A stretch of 64,000 nt of DNA from Actinomadura macra NBRC 14102 (GTDB lineage: Bacteria > Actinomycetota > Actinomycetes > Streptosporangiales > Streptosporangiaceae). Position 1 is the first letter of the stretch, and each line of letters begins with the position of its first letter. Below, in pieces: positions 28,401 to 33,561 of the stretch. The DNA is taken from positions 1 to 64,000 of the forward strand of contig NZ_BCQT01000018.1 of NCBI RefSeq assembly GCF_001552215.1, written 5' to 3'. The position numbers and the translations under genes were made by a program. The notes under the pieces were generated by a model that saw only the letters and a list, made by a program, of their open reading frames with translations, had not been told where the DNA came from and did not search any database.

Positions 28401-31400
28401 GTGATGGCGTCGGCGGAGGAGGAGCTCGTCCCGGGTGCGGGTCTGGTGGAGTTGGTCGCCGATCAGGGGGTGACGCATGCGACGTTGCCGCCTGCGGTGT
28501 TGGGGGCGTTGGATGCCGATGCGTTGTCGTTGGTGGGGACGTTGGTGTCGGCGGGTGAGGCTTTGGATGGGGGGTTGGTGGGGCGGTGGGCTTCGGGTCG
28601 TCGTTTGATCAATGCGTATGGTCCGACGGAGACGACGGTGTGTGCGTCGATGTCGGTGCCGTTGGCTGTGGGGGATGAGCCGACGATCGGCACGCCGATG
28701 GCCAACACGCGGCTTTTCGTGCTGGATGGGGCGCTTGGTCCGGTGCCGGTGGGTGTGGTGGGTGAGTTGTATGTCGCGGGTGCCGGTGTGGCGCGCGGCT
28801 ATGTGAATCGTCCGGCTTTGACGGGTGAGCGGTTTGTGGCGTGTCCGTTCGGCGCTGATGGTGAGCGGATGTATCGGACGGGTGATCTGGTGAGGTGGAC
28901 GTCGGATGGCCGGTTGATGTTCGTGGGTCGTGCGGATGAGCAGGTGAAGGTGCGGGGGTTCCGGATCGAGCCTGGGGAGATCGAGGCGGTTGTGCGGGCT
29001 CATCCGCAGGTGGCGCAGGTCGCGGTGGTCGCCCGGGAGGACACTCCGGGTGACAGGCGGCTTGTCGCCTACACCGTCCCAGCCGATGCCGGGGTTGATG
29101 CCGTTGGGTTGCGGGAGTTTGTGGGGGCGAGGCTGCCGGATTACATGGTGCCCGCCGCCGTTGTCACTCTGCCTGAGTTGCCGCTGACGGTCAGCGGCAA
29201 ACTCGACCGTCGCGCTTTGCCGGCTCCGGAGTATGCCGCTGGTGCAGGGGGAGGTCGTGGGCCGGCGACGGTCCAGGAGGAGATCTTGTGCGCGGCGTTC
29301 GCCGACGTGCTGGGCCTGGACTCGGTCGGCGTGGACGACGGCTTCTTCGACCTCGGCGGGCACTCCCTCTTGGCTGCCCGGCTGGTGGCGCGTATCAGGA
29401 CCGTCCTCGGTGTGGAGGTCGAAGTCCGGACGCTGTTCGAGAAGCCCACGGTGGCAGGCCTGGCCGCCCATCTGGCTGAGACCGGAGGAGACCGCGCCCG
29501 TACACCCTTGCGGGCCCGGCCTCGTCCAGAGCGGGTGCCGTTGTCGTTCGCGCAGTGGCGGCTGTGGTTCCTCGGTCAGTTGCAGGGACCGAACCCGGCC
29601 TACAACATCCCGATGCCGCTCCGGCTGTCAGGAGTGGACGTCGCGGCGCTCACCGCCGCTCTGCGGGATGTGATCGGGCGCCACGAGTCGCTGCGGACCG
29701 TCTTCCCATCCGCGGACGGAAAGCCCTACCAGCGGATTCTGGATCCTGAGGATCTGGAATGGGACTTGCAAGTGTCCGAGGTGGAGCCCGGGGGGCTCTC
29801 GGAAGCGGTGGCGGAGGCGTCACGCCGTCCCTTCGACCTGGCGACCGAGGTGCCGATCCGGGCGTGGCTACTCCAGACCGGTCCGGACGAGCAGGTACTG
29901 CTGGTGGTGATGCACCACATCGCCAGTGACGGCTGGTCCATGGCCCCGCTGGGCCGGGACGTGTCCACGGCATACGCGGCGCGGCTTCGGGGGGAGGCCC
30001 CGAACTGGGAGCCGCTGCCCGTCCAGTACGCCGACTACGCGATGTGGCAGCGCGAACTTCTCGGGGAGGAATCCGACCCAGACAGCCTCATGTCGGCCCA
30101 GGTCGACTACTGGCGGCGGACGCTGGCGGACGCCCCGGAGGAGTTGGCGCTGCCGACGGATCGGCCTCGTCCGGCGACGGCCGGGCACGTCGGTTACGCG
30201 GCGCCGTTGCGTGTGCCCGCCGAGGTGCATGGTCGGCTGGTGGCGCTGGCCCGGTCCGAGGGCGCCACGACGTTCATGGTCTTGCAGGCCGCATTGGCGG
30301 TGACGCTGTCGCGGCTCGGCGCGGGCACTGACATTCCGATCGGCTCGGGCGTGGCCGGGCGCTCCGACGAGGCGCTGGACGACCTCGTTGGGTTCTTCAT
30401 CAACACGCTGGTGATCCGAACAGACCTGTCCGGCGACCCCGACTTCCGCCAAGTACTGGCCCGGGTGCGTGAGGCGAGTTTGGGGGCGTTGGCGCATCAG
30501 GACGTCCCGTTCGAGCGGCTGGTGGAGGAGTTGGCGCCGTCCCGGTCGATGGCGCGGCACCCGCTCTTCCAGGTGCTTCTGGCCGTCCAGAATGTGGAGC
30601 GCGCGACACTGGATCTCCCCGATGCGAGCGCCTCGGCGGCAAGGTTGGAGCGCGGAACGGCGGCGGCGAGGTTCGACCTGGACTTCACCTTGGCGGAGAC
30701 CTTCGACAGCGACGGACGCGCAGCGGGCCTGCACGGGTCGGTGACGGTGGCGGCGGATCTCTTCGACGCGCCGGCGGCTGATCGGTTCGCGGGGTGGTTC
30801 GCGCGGGTCCTGGAATCGGTGACGGCGGCTCCGGACCTCACCTTGCGTGCGGTGAACGTGCTGGATCCGCTGGAGCGCGAGCGGGTGGTGGTGGGGTGGA
30901 ACGACACCGGGACCGCGACGGTGGCGTCGGCTGTCCTCGACCGGTTCGAGGAACGTGTCGCGGTCGCCCCGGACGCAGTGGCGCTGGTCGCCGACGGGAC
31001 CGAGGTGACCTACTACGAACTCGACGCACAGGCGAACCGCCTGGCACATCACCTGCTCGACCGGGGGATGGGCGCGGAGTCGGTGGTCGGACTGTGTCTG
31101 CCGCGTGGCGCGCAGATGGTGACCGCGGTTCTTGGTGTGTGGAAGGCGGGCGCGGCCTATCTGCCGATCGACGGCCGTCTCCCGGCGGAGCGGATCGCGT
31201 TCATGCTCACCGACAGCGGCGCCGAAACGGTGCTCTGCACCCAGGAGGTGCTGGACGAGTTCGAGCCCGGACGGGTTCGGCTGGTCGCGATCGATGATCC
31301 GATGACCGTGGCGTTGTTGGAGGGCTTGCCTGCGTCGGCTCCGGAGAGGGCGGTGGATCTGGCGGGGTTGGCGTACGTGATGTACACCTCAGGGTCCTCG

Positions 31401-33509
31401 GGGACTCCCAAGGGTGTGGCGGTCACGCACGCGGCCCTGGCCAACTATGTCGCCTCGGCATCCTCGCGGCTCGGCTGGACCGGCGAGCAAGCCCGATATG
31501 CGTTGTTGCAATCTCAAGTCACCGACCTGGGGAACACGGTGGTGTTCGCCAGCCTGGTCACCGGTGGGCGGTTGCACGTCCTTGACCCGGACTCGGTCAC
31601 TGACCCGGAGGCGGTCGCGGCCTATTTGGACGAACACCGGATCGAGGCGTTCAAGGCCGTCCCGTCCCACCTGGTCGCCCTGTCGTCTGCCGCAGGGGTG
31701 GAAAGGATGCTGCCCGCCGGGTCGATTGTCCTGGGTGGTGAGGCCGCGCCGGTCGATTGGGTGGGTGAGTTGGTGCGGGCTGCCGGGTCGGATCGGCCGG
31801 TGTTCAACCACTACGGGCCGACCGAGACCACCATCGGGGTGGCGACCACACAGATCACGACCGACGATGTCGCGGCCGGTGTGATCCCGATCGGTGCACC
31901 CATCGCCAACACCCGGCTATACGTCCTGGACGAGGCGCTGGCCCCGGTGCCCGTCGGAGTGGCCGGAGAGCTCTACGTTGCGGGCGCCGGGCTGGCGCGC
32001 GGCTATATCGCTCGTCGCGGGCTGACCGGTGAACGGTTCGTGGCGTGCCCGTTCAGTTCTTCGGGTGAGCGGATGTACCGGACCGGGGACCTGGCCAAAT
32101 GGAACCATGACGGGCGGCTGATGTTCGCCGGCCGGGCCGATGAGCAGGTGAAGGTGCGGGGGTTCCGGATCGAACCCGGCGAGATCGAAGCCGCACTGCT
32201 CACCCACCCCGCCGTCGCCCAGGCCGCGGTCATCGCCCGCGAAGACATCCCGGGCGACAAACGCCTGGTCGCCTACCTCGTCCCCACCACCGACACCACC
32301 GACCCACTCAACACCGGCGAACTCCGCGAATTCCTCTCCGGAAACCTGCCCGAACACATGGTGCCCGCCGCGCTGGTCCAACTCACCGAACTCCCCCTCA
32401 CCAGCAACGGAAAACTCGACCGCAAGGCCCTCCCCACCCCCGACTACACGGCGGCCGGAACGGACGTCGAACGGAACCCCGCCACGGTCTTGGAGGAGAT
32501 GGTCTGCGAGACGTTCGCCGAAGTCCTCGGAGTGCCGGAGGTGCACGTCGATGACGACTTCTTCCAGCTTGGGGGGCACTCCCTTCTGGCGGTCACGCTC
32601 CTCAAGAAGTTGAAGGACAGAGGGGTCACGGTCTCCGTACGCGAAGTGTTCGCCGCGCCGACCCCTGCCGGCATCGTCAGCCGCTTGGGCCTGTCCTCGT
32701 TGGGCGACTCCCTCGGCAGGGTGTTACCCATCCGTACCGAGGGGAGCCGGCCGCCGTTCTTCTGCATCCATCCCGCAGGCGGGTTGAGCTGGTGCTACAG
32801 GCCGTTGGCCAGGGTCGTTCCGGACGATGTTCCGCTGCTGGGCCTACAGGCCGCAGGATTCGACGGCGCCAGCGAGTTGGCCGGCAGCATCCAGGAGATG
32901 GCGGCGGAGTACATCGAGCAGATTCGGGCGGTACAACCGTCCGGGCCCTATCACCTGCTGGGCTTCTCGTTCGGTGGGATCCCCGTGCACGAGATCGCCG
33001 TGCAGTTGCAGGCCGCCGGGGAGACCGTCGCCGCGGTGGTCATCCTGGACACCTACCCGTCCACCAAACGGGACGAAGACCCGTCCAGGCCGAGTGAGCC
33101 CGCCGAGACCGGTGCGCCGCCGGAGCGAAACGATGAGGTTCACGATCTTGGAGCGATGACGACGGAGGACCATCAGCGGCGCATCGCGGAGATGTTCCGC
33201 GAGGAACTGGGCGAGGTCCTGGGTGGCATCTCCGACGAGGAACTGCTCCTCGGAGCGAAGATCTTCCACAACAACCTGCTGATCAAGCGAAGCCACCAGC
33301 CGAGCGTCTTCGAGGGGGACATCCTGCTCTTCGTCGCCGATGTGCGCGGCGGTGGGGGTAACTCTCCGGACGGCAGCCTTTGGGAGCCCTACGTGCGAGG
33401 TGAGGTCAAGGAGGTCAGGCTCCCTTGCCGGCACAGGGACATAGTGCAGCCGGAGATACTCCGGCAGACCTGGCCCGCAATCGCTGAATGGATGGAGTCC
33501 AAGCACTGA
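10308..33509 (+). CDS. NRPS terminal subunit, seven C-A-T modules plus thioesterase
   Basis: Terminal synthetase of 7733 residues: seven consecutive C-A-T modules and a C-terminal type I thioesterase that should release or cyclise the peptide. C motifs HHIAGDG/HHIASDG start at residues 131, 1196, 2267, 3330, 4388, 5477 and 6536; A3 cores (TSGSTG or TSGSSG) at 626, 1691, 2762, 3822, 4884, 5970 and 7027; T-domain serines (GGHS) at 1013, 2083, 3147, 4205, 5294, 6353 and 7425. Codes read by eye are DASTVAAVC (modules 1, 2, 3, 4, 6) and DLTKVGHIG (5, 7). All C domains look LCL, so these residues should stay L. ATG 10308 is preferred over in-frame GTG 10305 because AAGGAGA ends 7 nt before it. The protein starts directly at the first C-domain motif with no docking domain. 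Modules 4-5 and 6-7 are near-duplicates. Confidence 0.97.
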   Translation: MIPLSFAQRRLWFLSQLEGPSPTYNLPLMISLTGNLDPAALDAALRDVIVRHEALRTTFQVADGEPYQHILSPHELDWELQVHHVASNELHAAAERAAWHTFDLSQEVPIRAWLFLTGDGEGESLVVILVHHIAGDGWSMGPLARDVSTAYAARLEGREPGWEPLPVQYADYALWQRELLGEESDPESLVVEQVEYWRRTLAGAPEELTLPADRPRPAVATHRGYRVPLQAPPDVHERLAELSRAEGATTFMVLQAVLAVLLRRLGAGTDIPIGAVVAGRTDEALDDLVGFFVNTLVIRADLSGDPAFRDVLARVREVSLDALEHQDVPFERVVEELAPVRSLSRSPLFQVALTVQNTRRSTLPLPDVRTDGGAGSVTDKPAMVPVKFDIDVAVWEVYDEQGGPAGLRGSMTVAADLFDVESVVTFARRWERVLDLVTAAPDVPLRTLDILDAQERSRILDEWNDTAVAGPASTVVERFERQVSAAPDAVAVLAGGVGLSYAELDASANRLAGHLRGLGVGAESVVGLCLPRGVELVTAIVAVLKTGAAYLPIDVRYPAERIGFMLADSRTLVVLGTGEVLDELPLRGFLPVALDDPTVRAQLAASPDTSPDVTIHPSAAAYVIYTSGSTGTPKGVAATHGGVANLVAAQAKWFGVEPGSRVLQFASVGFDAAVSEVLVTLCSGAALVMASGEEELVPGAGLVELIAGHGVTHATVPPAVLGALDVGDLSAVETLVSAGEALDAGLVDQWASGRRLINAYGPTETTVCASMSAPLAAGDEPTIGTPMANTRVFVLDDTLNLVPAGALGELYVAGAGLARGYVGQPTLTGQRYVACPFGPSGERMYRTGDLAKWTSDGRLVFAGRADEQVKIRGFRIEPGEIEAALAAHPDVNQAAVIAREDTPGDKRLVAYIVAADLDPDSDVAAGDLREFVAARLPEYMVPATVVTLAELPLTANGKLDRKALPSPDYAAGAGAGRGPSTAQEEILCGAFADVLGLDSVGVDDSFFELGGHSLLAVRLVSRIRTVLGAEVEVRTLFEVPTVAGLAARLAGDAVDQARLPLRAVERPERPPLSFAQRRLWFLAQLEGPSQTYNVPTPIRLPEVDVPALRAALRDVIGRHESLRTVFPSVDGEPYQHILDVRDLEWDLQVVPVEAGRLSESVRTASRYVFDLSVEVPIRAWLFQAGSDEQVLMVVMHHIASDGWSRGPLGRDVSVAYAARVRGEAPVWEPLPVQYADYALWQRELLGEESAPDSLLSAQVEYWRRTLSGAPEELTLPVDRPRPSVASHRGHAVPLRVPADVHERLVELSRAEGVTTFMVVQAALAVTLSRLGAGTDIPIGSGIAGRTDEALDDLVGFFVNTLVIRTDLSGDPEFRHVLARVREASLSALAHQDVPFERLVEELAPTRSMARHPLFQVVLTLQNVERAALDIPGARAGAGAVPGLDTAAATVVKTDMDIMVGEAFDEHGRPMGLRGSVTVAADLFDAPAAGRFADWFTRVLDVVTAVPDVALHAVDVLDPRERDQLLAGWNDTATGTPSGTGLDSFERQTATAPDAVALIGEGAELTYADLNASANRLAGYLRGLGVGPESVVGLCMPRGAQLVTAILGVLKTGAAYLPIDARLPAGRLAFMLADSRTQLVLGTQDVIDDLPAGRVRLIALDDPAIAVHLAGYPDTSPDVTIHPSAAAYVIYTSGSTGTPKGVAATHGGVANLVAAQAEWFGVEPGSRVLQFASVGFDAAVSEVLVTLCSGAALVMATADELVPGAGLAEVVAGHGVTHATVPPAVLAALDADALDSVETLVSAGEALDAGSVERWASGRRLINAYGPTETTVCASMSVPLAVGDEPTIGAPMANTRVFVLDDTLNPAPVGAVGELYVAGAGVARGYVGRPTLTAERFVACPFGPSGERMYRTGDLAKWTSAGRLMFAGRADDQVKIRGFRIEPGEIESVLRTHPDIVQAAVVARADTPGDRRLVAYIVPADADADAGTGAAADIDTGGLRKFVAGRLPEYMVPAAVVTLAGLPLTVSGKLDRKALPAPDYAAAAGAGRGPATVQEEILCGAFAEVLGLGSVGVEDGFFDLGGHSLLAVRLVSRIRAVLGVEIEVRTLFELPTVAGLAARLAEGEAGQARTPLRAVERPERIPLSFAQRRLWFLAQLEGPSATYNIPAVLRLAGDVDIAALAAALRDVIGRHESLRTVFPSVDGEPYQHILDVRDLQWDLAVSRTDAGDLAESVAQAGQYAFDLSVEVPIRAWLFQAGSDEQVLVVVMHHIASDGWSRGPLGRDVSVAYAARVRGEVPVWEPLPVQYADYALWQRELLGEESDPDSLLSAQVEYWRRTLSGAPEELVLPVDRPRPSVASHRGHAVPLRVPADVHERLAELARAEGATTFMVVQAALAVTLSRLGAGTDIPIGSGIAGRTDEALDDLVGFFVNTLVIRTDLSGDPEFRHVLARVRETSLSAFAHQDVPFERLVEELAPERAMARHPLFQVMLTLQNVERAVLDLPGARMGAAPATDAAMIASVKTDLDVMVGEVFDDEGRPAGLRGSVTAAADLFDAPTAERIVDWFVRVLDEVTADPEIALHAVDVLDAEERERLLVSWNDTAAETETAGTTVLDLFARQVAAAPDAVAVLAGATETTYAELDARANRLAGHLRDLGVGAESVVALCLPRGVPLIATIMAVLKAGAAYLPIDARLPAERVAFMLADSRTRLLLGTRGALDHLPPGDAQVIALDDPSTAATLDRRSDTVPDALVDPSGLAYVIYTSGSTGTPKGVGVTHGGVVNLVAAQARHFGVEPGSRVLQFASAGFDAAVSEVLVTLCSGAVLVMASAEEELVPGAGLVELIADRGVTHATLPPAVLAALDAVALGSVGTLVSAGEALDGGLVGRWASGRRLINAYGPTETTVCASMSVPLRVGDDPTIGVPMANTRAFVLDEALSPVPAGAIGELYVAGAGVARGYVNRPTLTGQRFVACPFGADGERMYRTGDLVKWTSAGRLMFAGRADEQVKVRGFRIEPGEIEAVLRTHPDVVQTAVIAREDSPGDKRLVAYVVPADPDAALDSAELRAHMTERLPEYMVPAAVVPLAGLPLTVSGKLDRRALPAPDYAAGAGTRRDPSTPQEVALCAAFAQVLGVESVGLDDSFFHLGGHSLLAVRLASRIRSALDVEIEVRTLFETPTVAGLAARLAMPGVGRARAALQARERPEQVPLSFAQRRLWFLAQLEGPNPTYNIPMPIRLPGVDASALGVALRDVIGRHESLRTVFPSVDGEPYQRILDMEELDWDLDVVPVEAGDLAEAVGQASRYPFDLATEMPIRAWLFQADPDERLLLVVMHHIASDGWSMAPLSRDLSVAYAARLRGEAPEWEPLPVQYADYALWQRELLGEESDPESLLSAQVEYWRTTLAGAPEELMLPVDRPRPAVAGHLGHAAAVEISAEVHARLADLARTESVTTFMIVQAALAVTLSRLGGGVDIPIGSGVAGRTDEALDDLVGFFLNTLVIRTDLSGDPEFRQVLARVREASLGALAHQDVPFERLVEDLAPKRAMARHPLFQVVLTLQNIERAALELPGVRAGVASGVGVAMTPVKTDMDVMIGEVFDRDGRPAGLRGSLTVAADLFDAPAAAKLADRFACVLDTVTATPDIALHAVDVLDPQERAQLLVGWNDTETETPDASVVELFEQRAAAIPDAVAVVGGGVELSFAELDVRANRLAGYLRGLGVGAESVVGLCMPRGVELVAAIVGVLKVGAAYLPIDARLPAERVEFMLSDSRTQLVLGTHEVLDELPLRGVVPVAVDEPQVQVQIAAYPDASPGVVVDPSGLAYVIYTSGSTGTPKGVAATHGGVVNLVAAQARHFGVGLGSRVLQFASAGFDAAVSEVLVTLCSGGVLVMASAEEELVPGAGLVELVADQGVTHATLPPAVLGALDADALSLVGTLVSAGEALDVGLVGRWASGRRLINAYGPTETTVCASMSVPLAVGDEPTIGTPMANTRLFVLDGALGPVPVGVVGELYVAGAGVARGYVNRPALTGERFVACPFGADGERMYRTGDLVRWTSDGRLMFVGRADEQVKVRGFRIEPGEIEAVVRAHPQVAQVAVVAREDTPGDRRLVAYTVPADTEVDAVGLREFVGARLPDYMVPAAVVTLPELPLTVSGKLDRRALPAPEYAAGAGGGRGPATVQEEILCAAFADVLGLDSVGVDDGFFDLGGHSLLAVRLVSRIRAVLDVEIEVRTLFEAPTVAGLAALLAKMGPRRTRVALRAAARPDRVPLSFAQRRLWFLGQLQGPNPAYNLPMPLRLSGVDVAALGAALRDVIGRHESLRTVFPSVDGEPYQRVLEPDELDWDLQVSDVEAEGLPEAVTEAARYPFDLATEVPIRAWLLQASPDEQVLVVVMHHIASDGWSMVPLGRDVSTAYAARLRGEAPDWEPLPVQYADYALWQRELLGGESDPESLLSRQMEYWRNALDGAPEELALPTDRPRPATAGHVGYAAPLRVPAEVHGRLVALARSEGATTFMVLQAALAVTLSRLGAGTDIPIGSPIAGRTDEALDDLVGFFLNTLVIRTDLSGDPEFRQVLARVREASLGALAHQDVPFERLVEELAPSRSMARHPLVQVVLTMQNAGDAAVELQGVQVGGGGGTGAANGSAPAPAKFDLYVAAEEVFDDQGRAAGLRGSVTVAADLFDAPAADRFAGWFARVLESVSAAPDLTLRAVKVLDPLERERVVVGWNDTGTATVASAVLDRFEERVAVSPDAVALVADGTEVTYAQLDTQANQVAGYLRSMGMGAESVVGLCLPRGAQMVTAVLGAWKAGAAYLPIDGRLPAERIAFMLTDSRTQLVLGTQDVLDDLPAGRVRLVAIDDPMTVALLEGLPASAPERVVDLAGLAYVMYTSGSSGTPKGVAVTHAALANYVASASARLGWTGEQARYALLQSQVTDLGNTVVFTSLVTGGRLHVLDPDSVTDPEAVAAYLDEHRIEAFKAVPSHLVALSAVAGVERMLPAGSVVLGGEAAPVEWLDELVRAAGSDRPVFNHYGPTETTIGVATTQITTDDVAAGVVPIGAPIANTRLYVLDEALAPVPVGVVGELYVAGAGLARGYIARRGLTGERFVACPFSSSGERMYRTGDLGKWNHDGRLVFAGRADEQVKVRGFRIEPGEIEAALLTHPAVAQAAVIAREDIPGDKRLVAYLVPTTDTTTTDTDTDTDTTDPLNTGELREFLSGNLPEHMVPAALVQLTELPLTSNGKLDRKALPTPDYTAGAGVGTGRGPATVQEEILCGAFAHVLGLDSVGVEDNFFDLGGHSLLGVKLVSRIRVTLGVEVDIRTLFDVPTVAGLAARITGLEAVEARIPLRAGERPERVPLSFAQRRLWFLTQLEGPSATYNIPVVLRLTGVDADALGAALRDVIGRHESLRTVFPTVDGEPYQHIVDIQDLDWDLRVSQMEAGDVPESVRQAARHAFDLSREAPIRASLFQAGPDEQVLVLVMHHIASDGWSRGPLGRDLSVAYAARLRGEAPEWEPLPVQYADYALWQRELLGEESDPESLLSAQVEYWRTTLAGAPEELPLPVDRPRPAVASHQGHVVPLRVPAEVHERLAELARAEGATTFMIVQAALAVTLSRLGGGVDIPIGSGVAGRTDEALDDLVGFFLNSLVIRTDLSGDPEFRQVLARVREASLGALAHQDVPFERLVEELAPERSMARHPLFQVVLTLHNIERAALESPGTRAGEVSGLDAVAVAAVKTDVDVMVGETFDGEGRPAGLRGSVTLAADLFDAPTAGRFAGWFVRVLDVVTTAPDTPLHTVNVLDPQERDELLTRWNDTATVVGDATVLDLFEQRAAATPDAVAVVGGGVELSFAELNAQANRLAGYLRGLGVGAESVVGLCMPRGVELVAAIVGVLKVGAAYLPIDARLPAERVEFMLADSRTLVVLGTQDVLDELPLRGVLPIAVDGPQIQVQIAAYPDASPDVTIHPSAAAYVIYTSGSTGTPKGVAATHGGVVNLVVAQARHFGVGLGSRVLQFASAGFDAAVSEVLVTLCSGGVLVMASAEEELVPGAGLVELVADQGVTHATLPPAVLGALDADALSLVGTLVSAGEALDGGLVGRWASGRRLINAYGPTETTVCASMSVPLAVGDEPTIGTPMANTRLFVLDGALGPVPVGVVGELYVAGAGVARGYVNRPALTGERFVACPFGADGERMYRTGDLVRWTSDGRLMFVGRADEQVKVRGFRIEPGEIEAVVRAHPQVAQVAVVAREDTPGDRRLVAYTVPADAGVDAVGLREFVGARLPDYMVPAAVVTLPELPLTVSGKLDRRALPAPEYAAGAGGGRGPATVQEEILCAAFADVLGLDSVGVDDGFFDLGGHSLLAARLVARIRTVLGVEVEVRTLFEKPTVAGLAAHLAETGGDRARTPLRARPRPERVPLSFAQWRLWFLGQLQGPNPAYNIPMPLRLSGVDVAALTAALRDVIGRHESLRTVFPSADGKPYQRILDPEDLEWDLQVSEVEPGGLSEAVAEASRRPFDLATEVPIRAWLLQTGPDEQVLLVVMHHIASDGWSMAPLGRDVSTAYAARLRGEAPNWEPLPVQYADYAMWQRELLGEESDPDSLMSAQVDYWRRTLADAPEELALPTDRPRPATAGHVGYAAPLRVPAEVHGRLVALARSEGATTFMVLQAALAVTLSRLGAGTDIPIGSGVAGRSDEALDDLVGFFINTLVIRTDLSGDPDFRQVLARVREASLGALAHQDVPFERLVEELAPSRSMARHPLFQVLLAVQNVERATLDLPDASASAARLERGTAAARFDLDFTLAETFDSDGRAAGLHGSVTVAADLFDAPAADRFAGWFARVLESVTAAPDLTLRAVNVLDPLERERVVVGWNDTGTATVASAVLDRFEERVAVAPDAVALVADGTEVTYYELDAQANRLAHHLLDRGMGAESVVGLCLPRGAQMVTAVLGVWKAGAAYLPIDGRLPAERIAFMLTDSGAETVLCTQEVLDEFEPGRVRLVAIDDPMTVALLEGLPASAPERAVDLAGLAYVMYTSGSSGTPKGVAVTHAALANYVASASSRLGWTGEQARYALLQSQVTDLGNTVVFASLVTGGRLHVLDPDSVTDPEAVAAYLDEHRIEAFKAVPSHLVALSSAAGVERMLPAGSIVLGGEAAPVDWVGELVRAAGSDRPVFNHYGPTETTIGVATTQITTDDVAAGVIPIGAPIANTRLYVLDEALAPVPVGVAGELYVAGAGLARGYIARRGLTGERFVACPFSSSGERMYRTGDLAKWNHDGRLMFAGRADEQVKVRGFRIEPGEIEAALLTHPAVAQAAVIAREDIPGDKRLVAYLVPTTDTTDPLNTGELREFLSGNLPEHMVPAALVQLTELPLTSNGKLDRKALPTPDYTAAGTDVERNPATVLEEMVCETFAEVLGVPEVHVDDDFFQLGGHSLLAVTLLKKLKDRGVTVSVREVFAAPTPAGIVSRLGLSSLGDSLGRVLPIRTEGSRPPFFCIHPAGGLSWCYRPLARVVPDDVPLLGLQAAGFDGASELAGSIQEMAAEYIEQIRAVQPSGPYHLLGFSFGGIPVHEIAVQLQAAGETVAAVVILDTYPSTKRDEDPSRPSEPAETGAPPERNDEVHDLGAMTTEDHQRRIAEMFREELGEVLGGISDEELLLGAKIFHNNLLIKRSHQPSVFEGDILLFVADVRGGGGNSPDGSLWEPYVRGEVKEVRLPCRHRDIVQPEILRQTWPAIAEWMESKH
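13471..16680 (+). other. NRPS module 5: LCL C - A (aromatic, Tyr-like) - T
   Basis: C motif HHIASDG at residue 1196, A core at 1691, carrier Ser 2083. Code DASTVAAVC, identical to module 4. The central part of the A domain (about 15329-15550) is nearly identical in DNA to module 4 (about 12132-12358), and the middle of its C domain matches module 6 almost base for base. Confidence 0.75.
16681..19860 (+). other. NRPS module 6: LCL C - A (aromatic, Tyr-like) - T
   Basis: C motif at residue 2267, A core at 2762, carrier Ser 3147. Code DASTVAAVC. From 18590 to 19060 the DNA uses TTG, GGT and GTG codons much more than its flanks, matching modules 7 and 9 rather than 4 and 5. Confidence 0.75.
19861..23040 (+). 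other. NRPS module 7: LCL C - A (aromatic, Tyr-like) - T (duplicated as module 9)
   Basis: C motif at residue 3330, A core at 3822, carrier Ser 4205. Code DASTVAAVC. About 21343-22925 recurs almost unchanged at 27787-29368 in module 9. Confidence 0.75.
23041..26310 (+). other. NRPS module 8: LCL C - A (Asp) - T (duplicated as module 10)
   Basis: C motif at residue 4388, A core TSGSSGTPKG at 4884, carrier Ser 5294. Code DLTKVGHIG (Asp). Near the end of the A domain a Thr-Asp repeat (25859-25908) lengthens the linker before the A10 region compared with its twin module 10. Confidence 0.85.
25859..25908 (+). repeat. ACCGAC microsatellite encoding a Thr-Asp run
   Basis: Repeated ACCGAC-type hexamers encode alternating Thr and Asp in the C-terminal subdomain of the module 8 A domain. 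Module 10 has the same linker with about 11 fewer residues (TTDTTDPL), so the array has changed length since the duplication. Confidence 0.85.
26311..29490 (+). other. NRPS module 9: LCL C - A (aromatic, Tyr-like) - T
   Basis: C motif at residue 5477, A core at 5970, carrier Ser 6353. Code DASTVAAVC. It is a chimera: just before the A core it carries the segment SPDVTIHPSAAAYV shared with modules 4 and 5, then switches to sequence nearly identical to module 7. Confidence 0.75.
29491..32694 (+). other. NRPS module 10: LCL C - A (Asp) - T
   Basis: C motif at residue 6536, A core at 7027, carrier Ser 7425. Code DLTKVGHIG (Asp). The first C motif reads SFAQWRLWFL where all sister domains have SFAQRRLWFL. 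The carrier domain is of a different subtype (DDDFFQLGGHSLLAVTLLKKL) from those feeding C domains, as expected before a thioesterase. Confidence 0.85.
32695..33509 (+). other. Type I thioesterase domain (peptide release)
   Basis: Residues about 7465-7733. Alpha/beta-hydrolase thioesterase with FFCIHPAGG, the nucleophile motif GFSFGG (Ser7554), the Asp candidate in VVILDTYP and His7709 in CRHRDIV. It should take the full-length peptide from the last carrier and hydrolyse or macrocyclise it; sequence alone does not say which. Confidence 0.92.
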
Positions 33510-33561
33510 CAGTGCCTCCAATTGGGGCCTACTCCACAGCGACGGCCTGAGTGTGCACCGG

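Larger units (their letters stand above)
26311..32694 (+). repeat. Two-module duplication, copy 2 (modules 9-10)
   Basis: Second copy of the bimodule. In the stretch 28205-28480 I count only two base differences from 21761-22040. Both copies specify aromatic then Asp. Confidence 0.88.

Noticed and set aside
1..33509. Calcium-dependent lipopeptide (Asp-X-Asp-Gly motif)
   Set aside because: Predicted order has Gly before the first Asp and no D-X-D-G string; no lipid-starter genes are visible, though the 5' end is missing.
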